DNA from: Micromonospora citrea
Lineage (GTDB): Bacteria; Actinomycetota; Actinomycetes; Mycobacteriales; Micromonosporaceae
Length of the DNA: 63,719 nucleotides
Direction of reading: 5' to 3'
Assembly (NCBI RefSeq): GCF_900090315.1
Contig: NZ_FMHZ01000001.1
Span: 1-63,719, forward strand
Position 1 is the stretch's first letter, and each line of letters starts with the position of its first letter. Positions 17,157-26,931 of the stretch are shown here, piece after piece. The position numbers and the translations under genes were made by a program. Under the pieces are notes generated by a model. That model saw nothing but the letters and a program-made list of their open reading frames with translations. It did no database searches and had not been told where the DNA came from.

Positions 17157-18092
17157 TCAAGCTCCTCCGCCGTGGCGTGCGGCCAACGCGTCAAAGAAGG
17201 TGCGCAGAAGGTCGCTGGGCCGGGCTTCCTCCCGCAGCTCCTGGCCGCCGAAGCGGTAGACCTCGTAGCCACGCAGCCGCAGGCCGCGGTCCTCGGCGAC
17301 CATCTCCGCGTACCGCTGAGGGCTGGCCCGGCCGAAATCGTCGGCGTAGTGCTGGACACCGTCGCACTCGATCACCACGCGCGCCCGGTTCGGCAGCAGC
17401 AGGAGGAAGTCCATCCGCTGTCGGGCAAGGGTGGTTCCGCCCTGACGCTTCGTGTACGGGTCGTAGTGGAGATAGACCTGCGGAATCAACGCGGGGATGT
17501 CGGGGCCCAATCGCAGGTACCGGTCGGCGTAAGTGCGCAGGATCCGCCGCTCTGCGTCGTTGCTGCCCAAGGACCGATCCAGCCGGCTGTAGAGGCTCCG
17601 GGAGACCTCTGTCGGCGATCGGCCGGTCAAGCCTTCCCGATCGGCCCACCAATCAGTGAGTTCCTTCCAGGTGAGCCCGCTCGGACCCAGTGGCCGGTCA
17701 TAGACCAGGCAGTACTGCTCGTTTTCCACGAGGGCGATGTCGTTGTTGACGGCATCCCGGAAGACGATCTTCGGTTTGGGCCCGTCTGCCGCGAAGATCA
17801 GATTCTTTAGGTCGCCGGCGACACCGGTCGGACCTAGGCGGTCCACCAGCGCGGCCAGCCCCGGCGCCTCAACCTCATCCAAAACGCGACGCGCGACGTC
17901 GGCCAGTTCAGGCAGTGTGTGGTCCCCCAGGATGGACCAGACGAACGCCGCCTTGGTCAACGACACCCATTCGTCTGGCCAGGGAGCCAGACCGAGGTCC
18001 TCAAAGAAGTTCTCGATCTGCCGCCGCGTCATGCCGTCCCGGAGATGCTCGGCGATGGCGTCCCGTAAGCGTGAAGGGCTCACAACCTGCAT
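17157..18092 (-). CDS. PD-(D/E)XK/DUF559-like nuclease with AbiJ-type N-terminus (candidate defence gene)
   Basis: 311 residues, ATG 18092. N-terminal about 75 residues (LRDAIAEHLRDGMTRRQIENFF, then DEWVSLTKAAFVWSIL) resemble the AbiJ N-terminal domain 3 found before toxic effectors. The C-terminus (about 225-300) has a Vsr/DUF559-like nuclease core: RMDFLLLLPN, VVIECDGVQHYADD, then DRGLRLRGYEVYRFGGQEL. The D…E-C-D-G arrangement fits a PD-(D/E)XK active site. No methylase or partner gene adjoins it. Fold and domain names are pattern recognition, not a search result. Confidence 0.6.
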   Translation of the reverse strand: MQVVSPSRLRDAIAEHLRDGMTRRQIENFFEDLGLAPWPDEWVSLTKAAFVWSILGDHTLPELADVARRVLDEVEAPGLAALVDRLGPTGVAGDLKNLIFAADGPKPKIVFRDAVNNDIALVENEQYCLVYDRPLGPSGLTWKELTDWWADREGLTGRSPTEVSRSLYSRLDRSLGSNDAERRILRTYADRYLRLGPDIPALIPQVYLHYDPYTKRQGGTTLARQRMDFLLLLPNRARVVIECDGVQHYADDFGRASPQRYAEMVAEDRGLRLRGYEVYRFGGQELREEARPSDLLRTFFDALAARHGGGA

Positions 18093-18204
18093 GGCATCTG
18101 ACTGTAGGTAAGCGGTAGGACACGACCGCTGTCCCGGACCTATCTCGACGTGGCGTGCCGGGGCTGACTACCGTGGGCGGGGAGTCGATCACTACGGGGG
18201 CACG

Positions 18205-18384
18205 ATGACCGACGAAGCTGCGCAGCCTGCACCGCCGCGGACTATGGACAGCACGATCGCGAGCTTGCAGGACCAAATCGACCAGCTCACGTCCACGCTG
18301 GAGCACCACCAACGGCTGTTCGAGCGGTTGCGCGCCCAAGGGGTGCTGACAGCGGGTGAGCCCGACGACGAGCGAGCTCCATGA
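18205..18384 (+). CDS. 59-aa coiled-coil protein
   Basis: ATG 18205 preceded by GGGGGCACG, ending with TGA at 18382-18384 that overlaps the start of the giant fusion gene (ATGA), so the two are translationally coupled. The core TIASLQDQIDQLTSTLEHHQ is a short coiled coil. Too short for common gene finders; the coupling supports it. Function unknown, perhaps a subunit of the downstream helicase. Confidence 0.65.
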   Translation: MTDEAAQPAPPRTMDSTIASLQDQIDQLTSTLEHHQRLFERLRAQGVLTAGEPDDERAP

Positions 18385-21300
18385 CGACGCCTGACCGCAG
18401 CGACGACCAGGTCGCGGCTGAGGTCGCCGAGCGCGTCGACGCGGCCCGCGACCGGGCTGCGGCCTTGGCGCTGCGCGCAGCGTCCCTGGACGCCCAGGTC
18501 ACACCCCGACCTCCGACGCGGTCCCGGGTCACCTCCGCCGAGCAGGACCGTCTACTGGCCGCGCAGGACCTCGCAGCCCGCTTCTACCGGGCGCAGCTCG
18601 ACGGGCCGGACGGCGCGGGACCACGCCGATGGCTGGCCGGGCAGGGCGTACCGGTCGACGGACGGTGGATGCTCGGGTACGCGCCGGGCCGCCCGACGGC
18701 GCTGGTCAACGAGCTGCGCCGGGCCGGCTTCACCGACACCGAGATCCTCGCCTCCGGGCTGGCCTCGACCGGCCGGGGCGGGCACCTCGTCGACCGCTTC
18801 CAGGACCGGGTCATGGTCGGCGTACGCGATCCCCAGACACACGCCGTGGTCAGCTTCGTCGGATACGCGCCGCCGGGAGCCGACCCGTCGGTGCCGCCGG
18901 TGCTGCACGGCCCGGCCACCGCAATCCACCGGCCGGCCGATGCGCTGGTCGGGCTCGCCGAGCAGCCGGAGCGGACCGGCCGGCCGGTGGTGGTGGCCAC
19001 GTCGGCGCTGGAGGCGATCGCACGGTCCGCGACGGCCGGCGAGGACGCCCCGGTGGTGGTCGCACCGTGCGGGCCGACCCTGACGCCTGGACAGGTCGCG
19101 GTACTCACCGAGCAGACCGAGGTCGCTGCGGGCGTGACCGTGGCCATCGGTGCCAGCGAGGCCGGCCGGCGCGCGGCGGAGCGCGCCTACCACCTGCTTG
19201 CCCCCGCCGTGCAGGCCCACCCCACGATGCCGGGAGCGCTGCGGGCGGTCGGCCCCCGGCCGCAGGACGGTGCGCGGCCGTTACTGGAGGCCGTGGTCAC
19301 CGCCCGGGTCGAGTGGGCGGCCCGGACCTACCAGACGCCCGCGGGCCGCGCCGGCGTCGCCCGCTCGGCGCGGTCGCTGCTGCGCTACCAGGTCGGCGCG
19401 AGCGGGGTGGACGTCGCCGCCCTGGAGGCGTACATCGCCCGGCACCTGGACCCGGAGCCTGCCCACGACGTGCAGCCGGCGGCCATGGTCGACGTGCCGG
19501 CGCCCGCTCCGGCCGTCCTGGACGGCGCGGCCACGGCGCACGCGCCGCCGGTGGTCGACGCGGGCGAGGGGGCGACCGCCGACCCGCCCGCCGACGGTGA
19601 CCAGGACGGCCCGGCCGACGCGGAGGAGACGGATGAACCACTACGGGGCGCAGGCCCAGCGGCACTGGCGGACGTACCTGCCCCAGCGGTACGCGACCAT
19701 CGAGGACCCGAGCAGCTTCTTCTCGACTTTGGGGGAGCAGGCAGCGGAGCAGATCGAGCAGCGGACGCGGGAGCTGGCCGGTCCGGATCAGCCGGGCGAG
19801 GGGTACCTCGGCAAGCTCGGCCGGCTGAACGCGGCGAAGCAGATGGCGGAGGAGGAGATCCTCCCCGAGCTGATCCTGATCGACCCGAACGCCGAGCAGG
19901 CGGCGAACGAGACGCCGACCGGCTCGACGACGCCGGCGGCCAGCCCGACGTGGACGCCGCTGGTGGAGGACCCGAACGACCCGTGGTGGCAGCGGGTCGC
20001 GGAGGAAGAGGACGACCAGAACGACGACCCGGTGACACCGGCCCGGTAGCCGGTCCGGTTGACGACGTCGGCGCGGCCGGGCCCGGCGACACCGGGCCGG
20101 CCGCCGCCGTCGACCAGGCGCCCGTCGCCACGGCGGTTGATGACACGGAATCGTTCCGGCCGCGCGGGCAGCAGGACCTGGCGCCCGCTGGCGAGATGGC
20201 CAAGCTCCGGGCGAACCTGGCCGCTCTGCGGACCCTGCGGGAGGTGCAGGCCGCCGGGCGGCCGGCGACCGCCCAGGAGCAGGCTGTGCTGGCCCGCTGG
20301 TCGGGGTGGGGTGGGGTGGCGGGGGTGTTCGAGGCCCGCACCAACCATCGCGACTACGCCCGCTTCGCCGAGCAGCGAGCCGAGTTGCGGGAACTGCTGT
20401 CGCCGGCGGAGTACGCCGCAGCGGAACGCACCGTCCTCAACGCGCACTACACCGACGTCGCCTACGTGCAGGCGATCTGGGACGCGGTGCGGGAGTTGGG
20501 CTTCGACGGCGGCGCGGTGCTGGAACCGGGCTGCGGGTCCGGCAACTTCATCGGCTTGGCCCCGCCGCAGGCGCGGATGGTCGCCGTGGAGCTGGATCCG
20601 GTGACCGCCGGTATCGCCGCCGCGTTGTACCCGCACGCGGAGATCCGGACCGAGAGCTTCGCCGACACCCGCGCGCCGTCCGGCGCATTCGATCTGGCCG
20701 TGGGCAACGTGCCGTTCGCGCGGCTGCCCCTGGTCGACCGGCGACACAACCCGGGCCGGCACTCGCTGCACAACCACTTCATCATCAAGAGCTTGCACCT
20801 GACCCGGCCTGGCGGGCTGGTTGCGGTGCTGACCTCCCGTTTCACGATGGACGCCCGGCATCCGGCGGCCCGGCGGGAGATGGCCGCGCTGGCCGACCTG
20901 GTTGCCGCGGTGCGTCTGCCCTCGGGCGCGCACCGGGCCACCGCCGGAACGCAGGCCATCACCGACCTGCTGATCCTGCGGCGTCGAGAGCCGGACCGCG
21001 AGCCTGCTGCGATGACCTGGGAGCAGACCCGACCCCTGGACCTCGACACGGACGCCGAACAGCCCGAGCACGTCAACGGCTACTTCCTCGACCGGCCGGA
21101 GCGAGTGCTCGGGGAGATGGCCCTGGGGCGGGGCATGAACCGCGACGGCGAGCTGATCGTGCGCGCGAGCGGCGACCCGGCCGAGGACCTGGCGCGGGTA
21201 CTGCGCGACGTCGTCGACGAGGCCCGCCGCGAAGGCCTGACCATGACGCCCCGCGGCGACGCCGACCGGCCTGCCGAACCGCTGGCCGTGCTCGCGCCGA

Positions 21301-24300
21301 CCGATCGCGCCGAGGGCCACATCGAGGCCCTGGACGACGGCACCTTCACCACGGTTGCTGATGGTCAGGTCGTGCCCCACCAGGTGCCTGCCACGCAGGC
21401 TGACGAGCTGCGGGCGCTGCTCGGGCTGCGTGACACCGTGACCGCCCTGCTGTCCGCCGAGGCGGCCACCCTCGACGACGGTGACGAGCACGGAGGCCCG
21501 GCCGCCGAGGGCACGCCAGCGGCGCTGCGCGCGCAGCTCAACGACCGATACGACGCCTACGCGGCCGTCTACGGTCCGCTCAACCGGTACACCCGGCGTC
21601 CGACCGGCCGCACGGACCCGGAGACCGGCGAGCCGAAGATGGCCCGGATCAACCCGCCGATGGGCAAGTTCCGGCAGACCGACCCGCACGCCGCCACCGT
21701 GTTCGCCCTCGAGCACTTCGACGAAGCGACCCAGCGCGCCACCAAGGCCGACATCTTCGCCCGGCGCGTCATCCTGCCCCGTGCCCCGCAGCTCGGCGCC
21801 GACACCCCGCAGGATGCCCTCGCGATCTGCGTCGACACTCACGGCGAGGTGCGGCTGCCAGAGGTGGCCCGGCTGCTGGGTGTCAGCGAGCCGGAGGCCC
21901 GCGCCGCGCTCGGCGAGCTGGTCTACGACGAGCCCGACACGGGGCGGCTGGTGGAAGCCCCGGAGTACCTGTCGGGCAACGTGCGCGTCAAGCTGCGTGC
22001 CGCGCAGGCCGCCGCCGAGGACGACCCGCGTTTCGAGGCCAACGTGCGGGCGCTGCACCGTGTCGTGCCCCGCGACCTCGGGCCGGGCGAGATCGACGCG
22101 GCGTTCGGCGCGCCGTTCCTGCCCGCCGCCGTCGTCGAGCAGTTCCTCCGGGAGACGCTGCGTGACCCGGGGCTGCGGGTGGAGCACGTCGGCGGCTCGG
22201 ACTGGCGGGTCCGCGGCTCGCGCGCCGGCGTGCTGGCCCGCTCGACCTGGGGCACGCCGGGCATGGCCGCGCCGGACCTGGCGCAGCGGCTGTTGACCAA
22301 GACCCCGATCCGGGTGTTCGTGGAGGTGGAGGAGGGCAAGCGGGCCCTCGACGTGGAGGCCACCGCTGCGGCGCAGGCCAAGGCGATTGAGCTGGAGGAA
22401 CGCTTCGGCGCCTGGGTGTGGGAGGACCCGGACCGGGCCGCCGAGGTCGCCACCACCTACAACGAGATGTTCAACGCCACCGTGCCGCGCTCCTACGTCG
22501 GGGTGACCCGGTCGCTGCCGGGCATCGCGGTGGGCTTCGTGCCCCGCCCGCACCAGGTGGAGGCGGTGGCCCGCATCGTCGCCGAGCCTGCCGTCGGCCT
22601 GTTCCACGCCGTTGGGGCCGGCAAGACCGCCGTGATGGCCATCTCCGCAATGGAACAGCGCCGCCTCGGCCTGGTCAACAAGCCGGCGATCGTGGTGCCC
22701 AACCACATGCTGGAGCAGTTCACCCGCGAGTTCCTGCAGATCTACCCCCGGGCCCGGCTGCTGGCCGCCGGCCGCGACGACATGAGCACCGAGCGGCGCC
22801 GCCGCTTCGTCGCCCGGGCCGCGACCGGCGACTGGGACGCCATCATCATGGCCGCGAGCTTCTTCGAGCGGCTGTCGCTGTCCCTGGACGAGCAGCGCGC
22901 CTTCCTCGACGAGGAACTGGCGGAGCTACGCGAGAAGATCGTCCGCGCCGGTGAGCAGGCCATCGAGAACGGCGAGAGCCCCAAGCGGAACAGCACCGTC
23001 AAGCGGCTCCAGAACACCCTCGCGCGCAAAGAGGAACGGATCAAGGAGAAGCTGAGCAAGGCCCGCGATCCGGGTGTCACGTTCGAGCAGACCGGCATCG
23101 ACTTCATCTACCGCGACGAGTTGCACGAGCTGAAGAACGACACCATCAACAGCGCCATCCCCGACGCCGGCCACGAGGGCTCCGACCGGGCGGTCGACTT
23201 CCGCATGAAGCTGAGCTATCTGCGCCGCAAGCAGGGCCTTCGGGTGGTGTGTGGCGCCACCGCCACCCCGATCGCCAACAGCGTGCGGGAGCTGTACGTG
23301 GTGACCCGCCAACTCCGCCCGGACCTGCTGGCGGCCACCGGCACCAGCGACTTCGACACCTGGGCGGCCACCTTCGCCAAGGTCGTCACCGCCATCGAGG
23401 TGTCGCCGACCGGGCAGGGCTTCCAGATGCGCGCCCGGCTGGCCAAGTACACCAACGTGCCCGAGCTGTCGCTGATGATGCGGACCTACGGCGACGTCCG
23501 TACGCCCGAGGATCTGGCGCTGCCCACGCCGCTGCTGACCCAACGCGACGACGGCGAACGCGCCCCGCACATCGTCACGCTCGACCCGTCACCCGAGCTG
23601 GAGGAGTTCATCTCCAGCCTCGACGAGCGCGTCGACGACATCCGCAACCGCCGCGTCGAGCCGGAGCAGGACAACATGCTCAAGGTCTCCGGGGAGGCCC
23701 GCGCCGCCTCCCTGGACATGCGCCTGATCGGCGGCGAGCAGAACACCCCCGGCAAGATTGACGCCGCCGCCGACCGCATCGCGGCGATCTGGCGCGACAC
23801 CCGCGACACCGTCTACCTGCTCAACCCCGACGCCGACACGCCGGTGCCGCACCCCACCCCGGGCGCCCTGCAGATCGTGTTCTGTGACCAGTCGACACCC
23901 AGCCCGGAGAAGTGGAACGTCTACGACGCCCTCGCCGACCTGCTGGTCGAGCGGGGGATGCCCCGCGAGAAGATCCGCTACATCCACGAGGCCGACACCG
24001 ACGCCAAGAAGGCCAGCCTGTTCAACGCCTGCCGCTCCGGCGACGTCGCCGTGCTCATCGGCTCCACCGCCAAGATGGGTGTCGGCACCAACGTCCAGGC
24101 CCGCGCGGTCGCGCTGCACCACCTCGACTGCCCGTGGCGGCCGGCTGACGTTACCCAGCGCGAGGGCCGCATCCTGCGCCAGGGCAACCAGAACGCCGAG
24201 GTCAGCATCTACCGCTACGTCGTCGCCGGCAGCTTCGACGCCTTCTCCTGGCAGACCGTGGCCCGCAAGGGCACCTTCATCGACCAGATCATGCGCGGCA

Positions 24301-25904
24301 CCTCCGCCCGCGAGATCGAGGACGTCAGCGACGAGACCCTGCAAGCGCACCAGATCAAGGCCATCGCCACCGGCAACCCGCTGCTCATGGACCGCGAGCA
24401 GGTCGCCCAGGACCTCACCCGCCTTGACCGCGCCGACCGCGCCCACCACAACACCCAGGCGGCGCTGCGCCGACAGATCGGCGACCTCAAGGCGTGGATC
24501 GCCAAGGACACCCGCCGCGTCGACGTCCTCGACGACGCGATCAGCCGCCGCCAGGACACCCGCGGCGACAAGTTCACCGCCACCGTCGCCGGACACCGGT
24601 TCACCAAACGCGCCGAGGCGGGCCGGGCCCTGCAACACGCCCTGACCGCCCACTCCCAGGGCCTCGCCTCCACCGACCAGCGCGAAGCCGACGGCGTGGC
24701 CGAGCTCGGCGGCTTCCGCGTCGACGCGGTGCTCTGGACCGGCCGCGACGGACTGCTCGTCGCGCTGAAATTCCACGGAATCCCCGACTCCTCCACCACC
24801 ATCAGCCTCACCGCCGCGATCGAGGGTGACCCCACCGGCCTGGTGCGCCGGCTGGAGAACCAGCTCACCGACCTCGACAGCACCCGGGCCACCGTGCAGG
24901 CGCGCATCGCTCAGCAACAAGACGAGATCGACCGGGCCGTCGAGCAACTCGACCAGCCCTTCCCACGCCGCGCCGAACTGCTGGACACCCGCCGCCGGCT
25001 GCGCGCCATCAACGCCGTCATCGACCTGATGGCCGCTCCACCACCACCACCCACGCCGAGCGCACCGCCCGCCGTGCCGGTCACCGTCACCGACTGGATG
25101 CCAGCCGACCTGCGCGAGGGCCTGACCCCCGACGAACAGAGCTGGCTCGAACGCCGGGTACAGAACGTCGCCGGCGACAGAGCCGTCCAGCAGGCCGCCC
25201 GCACCACCGATCTGCCCACCTTCGCCGCCACCTTCGACACCGCGCTCAGCCACGCGCTGGCCGACCCCGGCAACACGGAGATGGCCGTGGCCGTCATGCT
25301 CCGGTGCGACGAGCCGGACTGGCGCCACGCCCTCTACAGCGCCGCCGGGCAGGCCGTGCACCAGGTCGTCCGCGCCGCCCCACCACCGGCCCCGGCGGCC
25401 CCCACCGCGCCGCCGCAGCGTGACGTCGAGCCGGACCAACCTCAGCCGGTGAGCCCGATGACGCCGTCCGCCATCGTCGCGGCCACCACCCAGGCAGACC
25501 GGGCCCTGCTCGACGCCTGCACCAGGCAGGCCGTGCGCGTCGACCACGTCCAAGCCGCCGCCCAGGCCGGTGACGAAGCGGCCTTCGCCGCCGCCTTCAC
25601 CACCGCGATGACGGCGGCTATCGATCAGCTCGACGACCCTGCCGACGCCCAGCGTCTCAGCGAACTCCACGGCAACGAGGCGTTCCGTGGCGGCATGGCC
25701 CAACTCGTGTGGAGCAAACTCACTCCGCTGCCACGCGGCGGCCAGGGCGCCGTGCCCGACTCGCGGCCGGCCGACGCCGCCGCGGTCGCGGCCACCGCGT
25801 TCCCCTCCGCCACCACCGCCGTGCCGTCGCCAGCGTCGGCACGGCCCGCAGCATCGGCGGCGCACAGCACCGCGCCAACGGCTGAAGCTGAACCCGCCCG
25901 GTAG
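18381..25904 (+). CDS. primase-like TOPRIM / N6-adenine methylase / SF2 helicase fusion (DarB/LtrC-like)
   Basis: 2507 residues. N-terminus: DnaG-like TOPRIM_N (ARFYRAQLDGPDG, RWMLGYAPG, VDRFQDRVMVGVRD) then a TOPRIM fold whose catalytic Glu and DxD are replaced (VVVATSALEAIA; AIGASEAG). A low-complexity Gly/Pro/Arg linker follows (about 400-590), covered by a well-formed gene in another frame. From about residue 605: KLRANLAALRTL, WSGWGGV, methylase motif I EPGCGSGNF near 715 and motif IV NVPF near 775. Helicase: Walker A HAVGAGKTA near 1408, DELH near 1580, QREGRILRQGN near 1925; helical C-terminus. Such giant proteins occur on conjugative elements and phages (DarB antirestriction, LtrC). 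Likely role: DNA protection or processing during transfer. Confidence 0.75.
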   Translation: MTTPDRSDDQVAAEVAERVDAARDRAAALALRAASLDAQVTPRPPTRSRVTSAEQDRLLAAQDLAARFYRAQLDGPDGAGPRRWLAGQGVPVDGRWMLGYAPGRPTALVNELRRAGFTDTEILASGLASTGRGGHLVDRFQDRVMVGVRDPQTHAVVSFVGYAPPGADPSVPPVLHGPATAIHRPADALVGLAEQPERTGRPVVVATSALEAIARSATAGEDAPVVVAPCGPTLTPGQVAVLTEQTEVAAGVTVAIGASEAGRRAAERAYHLLAPAVQAHPTMPGALRAVGPRPQDGARPLLEAVVTARVEWAARTYQTPAGRAGVARSARSLLRYQVGASGVDVAALEAYIARHLDPEPAHDVQPAAMVDVPAPAPAVLDGAATAHAPPVVDAGEGATADPPADGDQDGPADAEETDEPLRGAGPAALADVPAPAVRDHRGPEQLLLDFGGAGSGADRAADAGAGRSGSAGRGVPRQARPAERGEADGGGGDPPRADPDRPERRAGGERDADRLDDAGGQPDVDAAGGGPERPVVAAGRGGRGRPERRPGDTGPVAGPVDDVGAAGPGDTGPAAAVDQAPVATAVDDTESFRPRGQQDLAPAGEMAKLRANLAALRTLREVQAAGRPATAQEQAVLARWSGWGGVAGVFEARTNHRDYARFAEQRAELRELLSPAEYAAAERTVLNAHYTDVAYVQAIWDAVRELGFDGGAVLEPGCGSGNFIGLAPPQARMVAVELDPVTAGIAAALYPHAEIRTESFADTRAPSGAFDLAVGNVPFARLPLVDRRHNPGRHSLHNHFIIKSLHLTRPGGLVAVLTSRFTMDARHPAARREMAALADLVAAVRLPSGAHRATAGTQAITDLLILRRREPDREPAAMTWEQTRPLDLDTDAEQPEHVNGYFLDRPERVLGEMALGRGMNRDGELIVRASGDPAEDLARVLRDVVDEARREGLTMTPRGDADRPAEPLAVLAPTDRAEGHIEALDDGTFTTVADGQVVPHQVPATQADELRALLGLRDTVTALLSAEAATLDDGDEHGGPAAEGTPAALRAQLNDRYDAYAAVYGPLNRYTRRPTGRTDPETGEPKMARINPPMGKFRQTDPHAATVFALEHFDEATQRATKADIFARRVILPRAPQLGADTPQDALAICVDTHGEVRLPEVARLLGVSEPEARAALGELVYDEPDTGRLVEAPEYLSGNVRVKLRAAQAAAEDDPRFEANVRALHRVVPRDLGPGEIDAAFGAPFLPAAVVEQFLRETLRDPGLRVEHVGGSDWRVRGSRAGVLARSTWGTPGMAAPDLAQRLLTKTPIRVFVEVEEGKRALDVEATAAAQAKAIELEERFGAWVWEDPDRAAEVATTYNEMFNATVPRSYVGVTRSLPGIAVGFVPRPHQVEAVARIVAEPAVGLFHAVGAGKTAVMAISAMEQRRLGLVNKPAIVVPNHMLEQFTREFLQIYPRARLLAAGRDDMSTERRRRFVARAATGDWDAIIMAASFFERLSLSLDEQRAFLDEELAELREKIVRAGEQAIENGESPKRNSTVKRLQNTLARKEERIKEKLSKARDPGVTFEQTGIDFIYRDELHELKNDTINSAIPDAGHEGSDRAVDFRMKLSYLRRKQGLRVVCGATATPIANSVRELYVVTRQLRPDLLAATGTSDFDTWAATFAKVVTAIEVSPTGQGFQMRARLAKYTNVPELSLMMRTYGDVRTPEDLALPTPLLTQRDDGERAPHIVTLDPSPELEEFISSLDERVDDIRNRRVEPEQDNMLKVSGEARAASLDMRLIGGEQNTPGKIDAAADRIAAIWRDTRDTVYLLNPDADTPVPHPTPGALQIVFCDQSTPSPEKWNVYDALADLLVERGMPREKIRYIHEADTDAKKASLFNACRSGDVAVLIGSTAKMGVGTNVQARAVALHHLDCPWRPADVTQREGRILRQGNQNAEVSIYRYVVAGSFDAFSWQTVARKGTFIDQIMRGTSAREIEDVSDETLQAHQIKAIATGNPLLMDREQVAQDLTRLDRADRAHHNTQAALRRQIGDLKAWIAKDTRRVDVLDDAISRRQDTRGDKFTATVAGHRFTKRAEAGRALQHALTAHSQGLASTDQREADGVAELGGFRVDAVLWTGRDGLLVALKFHGIPDSSTTISLTAAIEGDPTGLVRRLENQLTDLDSTRATVQARIAQQQDEIDRAVEQLDQPFPRRAELLDTRRRLRAINAVIDLMAAPPPPPTPSAPPAVPVTVTDWMPADLREGLTPDEQSWLERRVQNVAGDRAVQQAARTTDLPTFAATFDTALSHALADPGNTEMAVAVMLRCDEPDWRHALYSAAGQAVHQVVRAAPPPAPAAPTAPPQRDVEPDQPQPVSPMTPSAIVAATTQADRALLDACTRQAVRVDHVQAAAQAGDEAAFAAAFTTAMTAAIDQLDDPADAQRLSELHGNEAFRGGMAQLVWSKLTPLPRGGQGAVPDSRPADAAAVAATAFPSATTAVPSPASARPAASAAHSTAPTAEAEPAR
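19633..20049 (+). CDS. 138-aa acidic protein encoded in another frame inside the fusion gene
   Basis: ATG 19633 has GGAGGAG ideally spaced, and nearly every codon in this frame ends in G or C, unlike the overlapping frame. The product looks like a real folded protein: NHYGAQAQRHWRTYLPQRY, DPSSFFSTLGEQAAEQIEQ, GYLGKLGRLNAAKQMAEEEI, then an acidic tail WWQRVAEEEDDQ. Similar small proteins (opening M-N-H-Y-G) are familiar from actinomycete mobile elements, function unknown. The surrounding giant frame has no stop here, so this is either true dual coding or a sign that the primase-like and helicase parts were separate genes. Confidence 0.75.
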   Translation: MNHYGAQAQRHWRTYLPQRYATIEDPSSFFSTLGEQAAEQIEQRTRELAGPDQPGEGYLGKLGRLNAAKQMAEEEILPELILIDPNAEQAANETPTGSTTPAASPTWTPLVEDPNDPWWQRVAEEEDDQNDDPVTPAR

Positions 25905-25923
25905 GACAGTGGGCCGCCAGAAG

Positions 25924-25992
25924 AGGTGCTGCCGCGCCGCTTCCGGTCCTCGCGCCGTGGCCGGCGCTGCGGTCCGGGTCGGCTTGCCACCG
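25924..25992 (+). repeat. 69-bp direct repeat, copy 1 (just after the fusion gene)
   Basis: Identical to 26932-27000, beginning AGGTGCTGCCGCGCC and ending CTTGCCACCG. Upstream of the perfect core the similarity continues imperfectly through CCGGTAGGA(C/G)AGTGGGC into the last codons of the fusion gene. Confidence 0.85.
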
Positions 25993-26659
25993 ATCTACCC
26001 CCGGTCACCATGCGAGGGATGCGGCAGATTGAAACAGGCGTACTAGGTTCGCCACCAGCTCAAACAGCCCCTGGCGAGTTGGCACGGATGCCGGTGACGC
26101 GCCGGACACACCGCCCAACTTGACCCAAGCCAGTGAAGCGACTGCAATGTGAGACGCACATGTAGTAGTCACACGGGCGTAAGTCGCCTACAGGTTGGGT
26201 TCGACTACCGGGATGCTCACCGGCCGAGATCAACCAACGTAGGGGGCCCGCCCGGCGTCACGACACGCCGCCCTTCGGTTCGGAGTGTCGGTCGTGTCGT
26301 GTTCGCACAGTAGGCTTCGCGAGGCAAGCCGCTACGGCCTCCAGTGTGGAACTGATCGTCCCTGAACGCGCGCGGGGGACGAAAGATCCACAGATCGATG
26401 GAGGTGGTTGGTGGCGAAGCACAGGGCACGGCCTTCTGGCCGCGGTCCGCGAACTGGCACCGGTTGGTGGCGGGACGCGGGCGAGGGAACAGCGACTGCG
26501 CTGAAGATCCTCTACTACCTGGTGATGTTGGTCAGCACCTTGACCGGCTCCACCGGAGGCGGGCTCACCTGACCCATAAGGCCAGGTGAACCGCCAACCG
26601 AACCAGCCGCTCGCTCGGGCCTCGACAACTCGGAGCGATCGGCCTCGTGTACCGCTCTG

Positions 26660-26696
26660 TATCGTTCTGTAGCGCACAGTGCGCTACAGAACGATA
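26660..26696. repeat. 37-bp palindrome, operator-like
   Basis: Perfect 18-bp arms around one central base: TATCGTTCTGTAGCGCAC, A, then the exact complement. The size and symmetry resemble a TetR-type operator (two half-sites TCTGTAGCGC). There is no intact regulator next to it, so it may serve a deleted gene or a plasmid-encoded regulator elsewhere. Confidence 0.7.
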
Positions 26697-26931
26697 CGAG
26701 CCGAGCATACGGTGGGACTGCTCCAGGGGCGAGAAAGAGTCAACGCAGTGTCGTGGATTTCTCGTCCGAGGGGTAGTCAACCGGACCGGGGACGGCGCCA
26801 GCTCGCCGTCCCCGGCACCCATCGCCACGTCAACGCCGCCGCCGGCGCGGCCAGCAGTACCAGCAGCTCGCGGAACCGCGCCAGCGGCTGAGCCTGAGTC
26901 CACCCGGTAGGAGAGTGGGCAAGGCCAGGGA

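Noticed and set aside
19788..22706. 972-codon minus-strand open frame
   Set aside because: Antisense shadow of the methylase/helicase gene, which has clear catalytic motifs on the plus strand.
23589..25865. 758-codon minus-strand open frame
   Set aside because: Same reason: antisense of the helicase C-terminal half, Gly/Val-rich.
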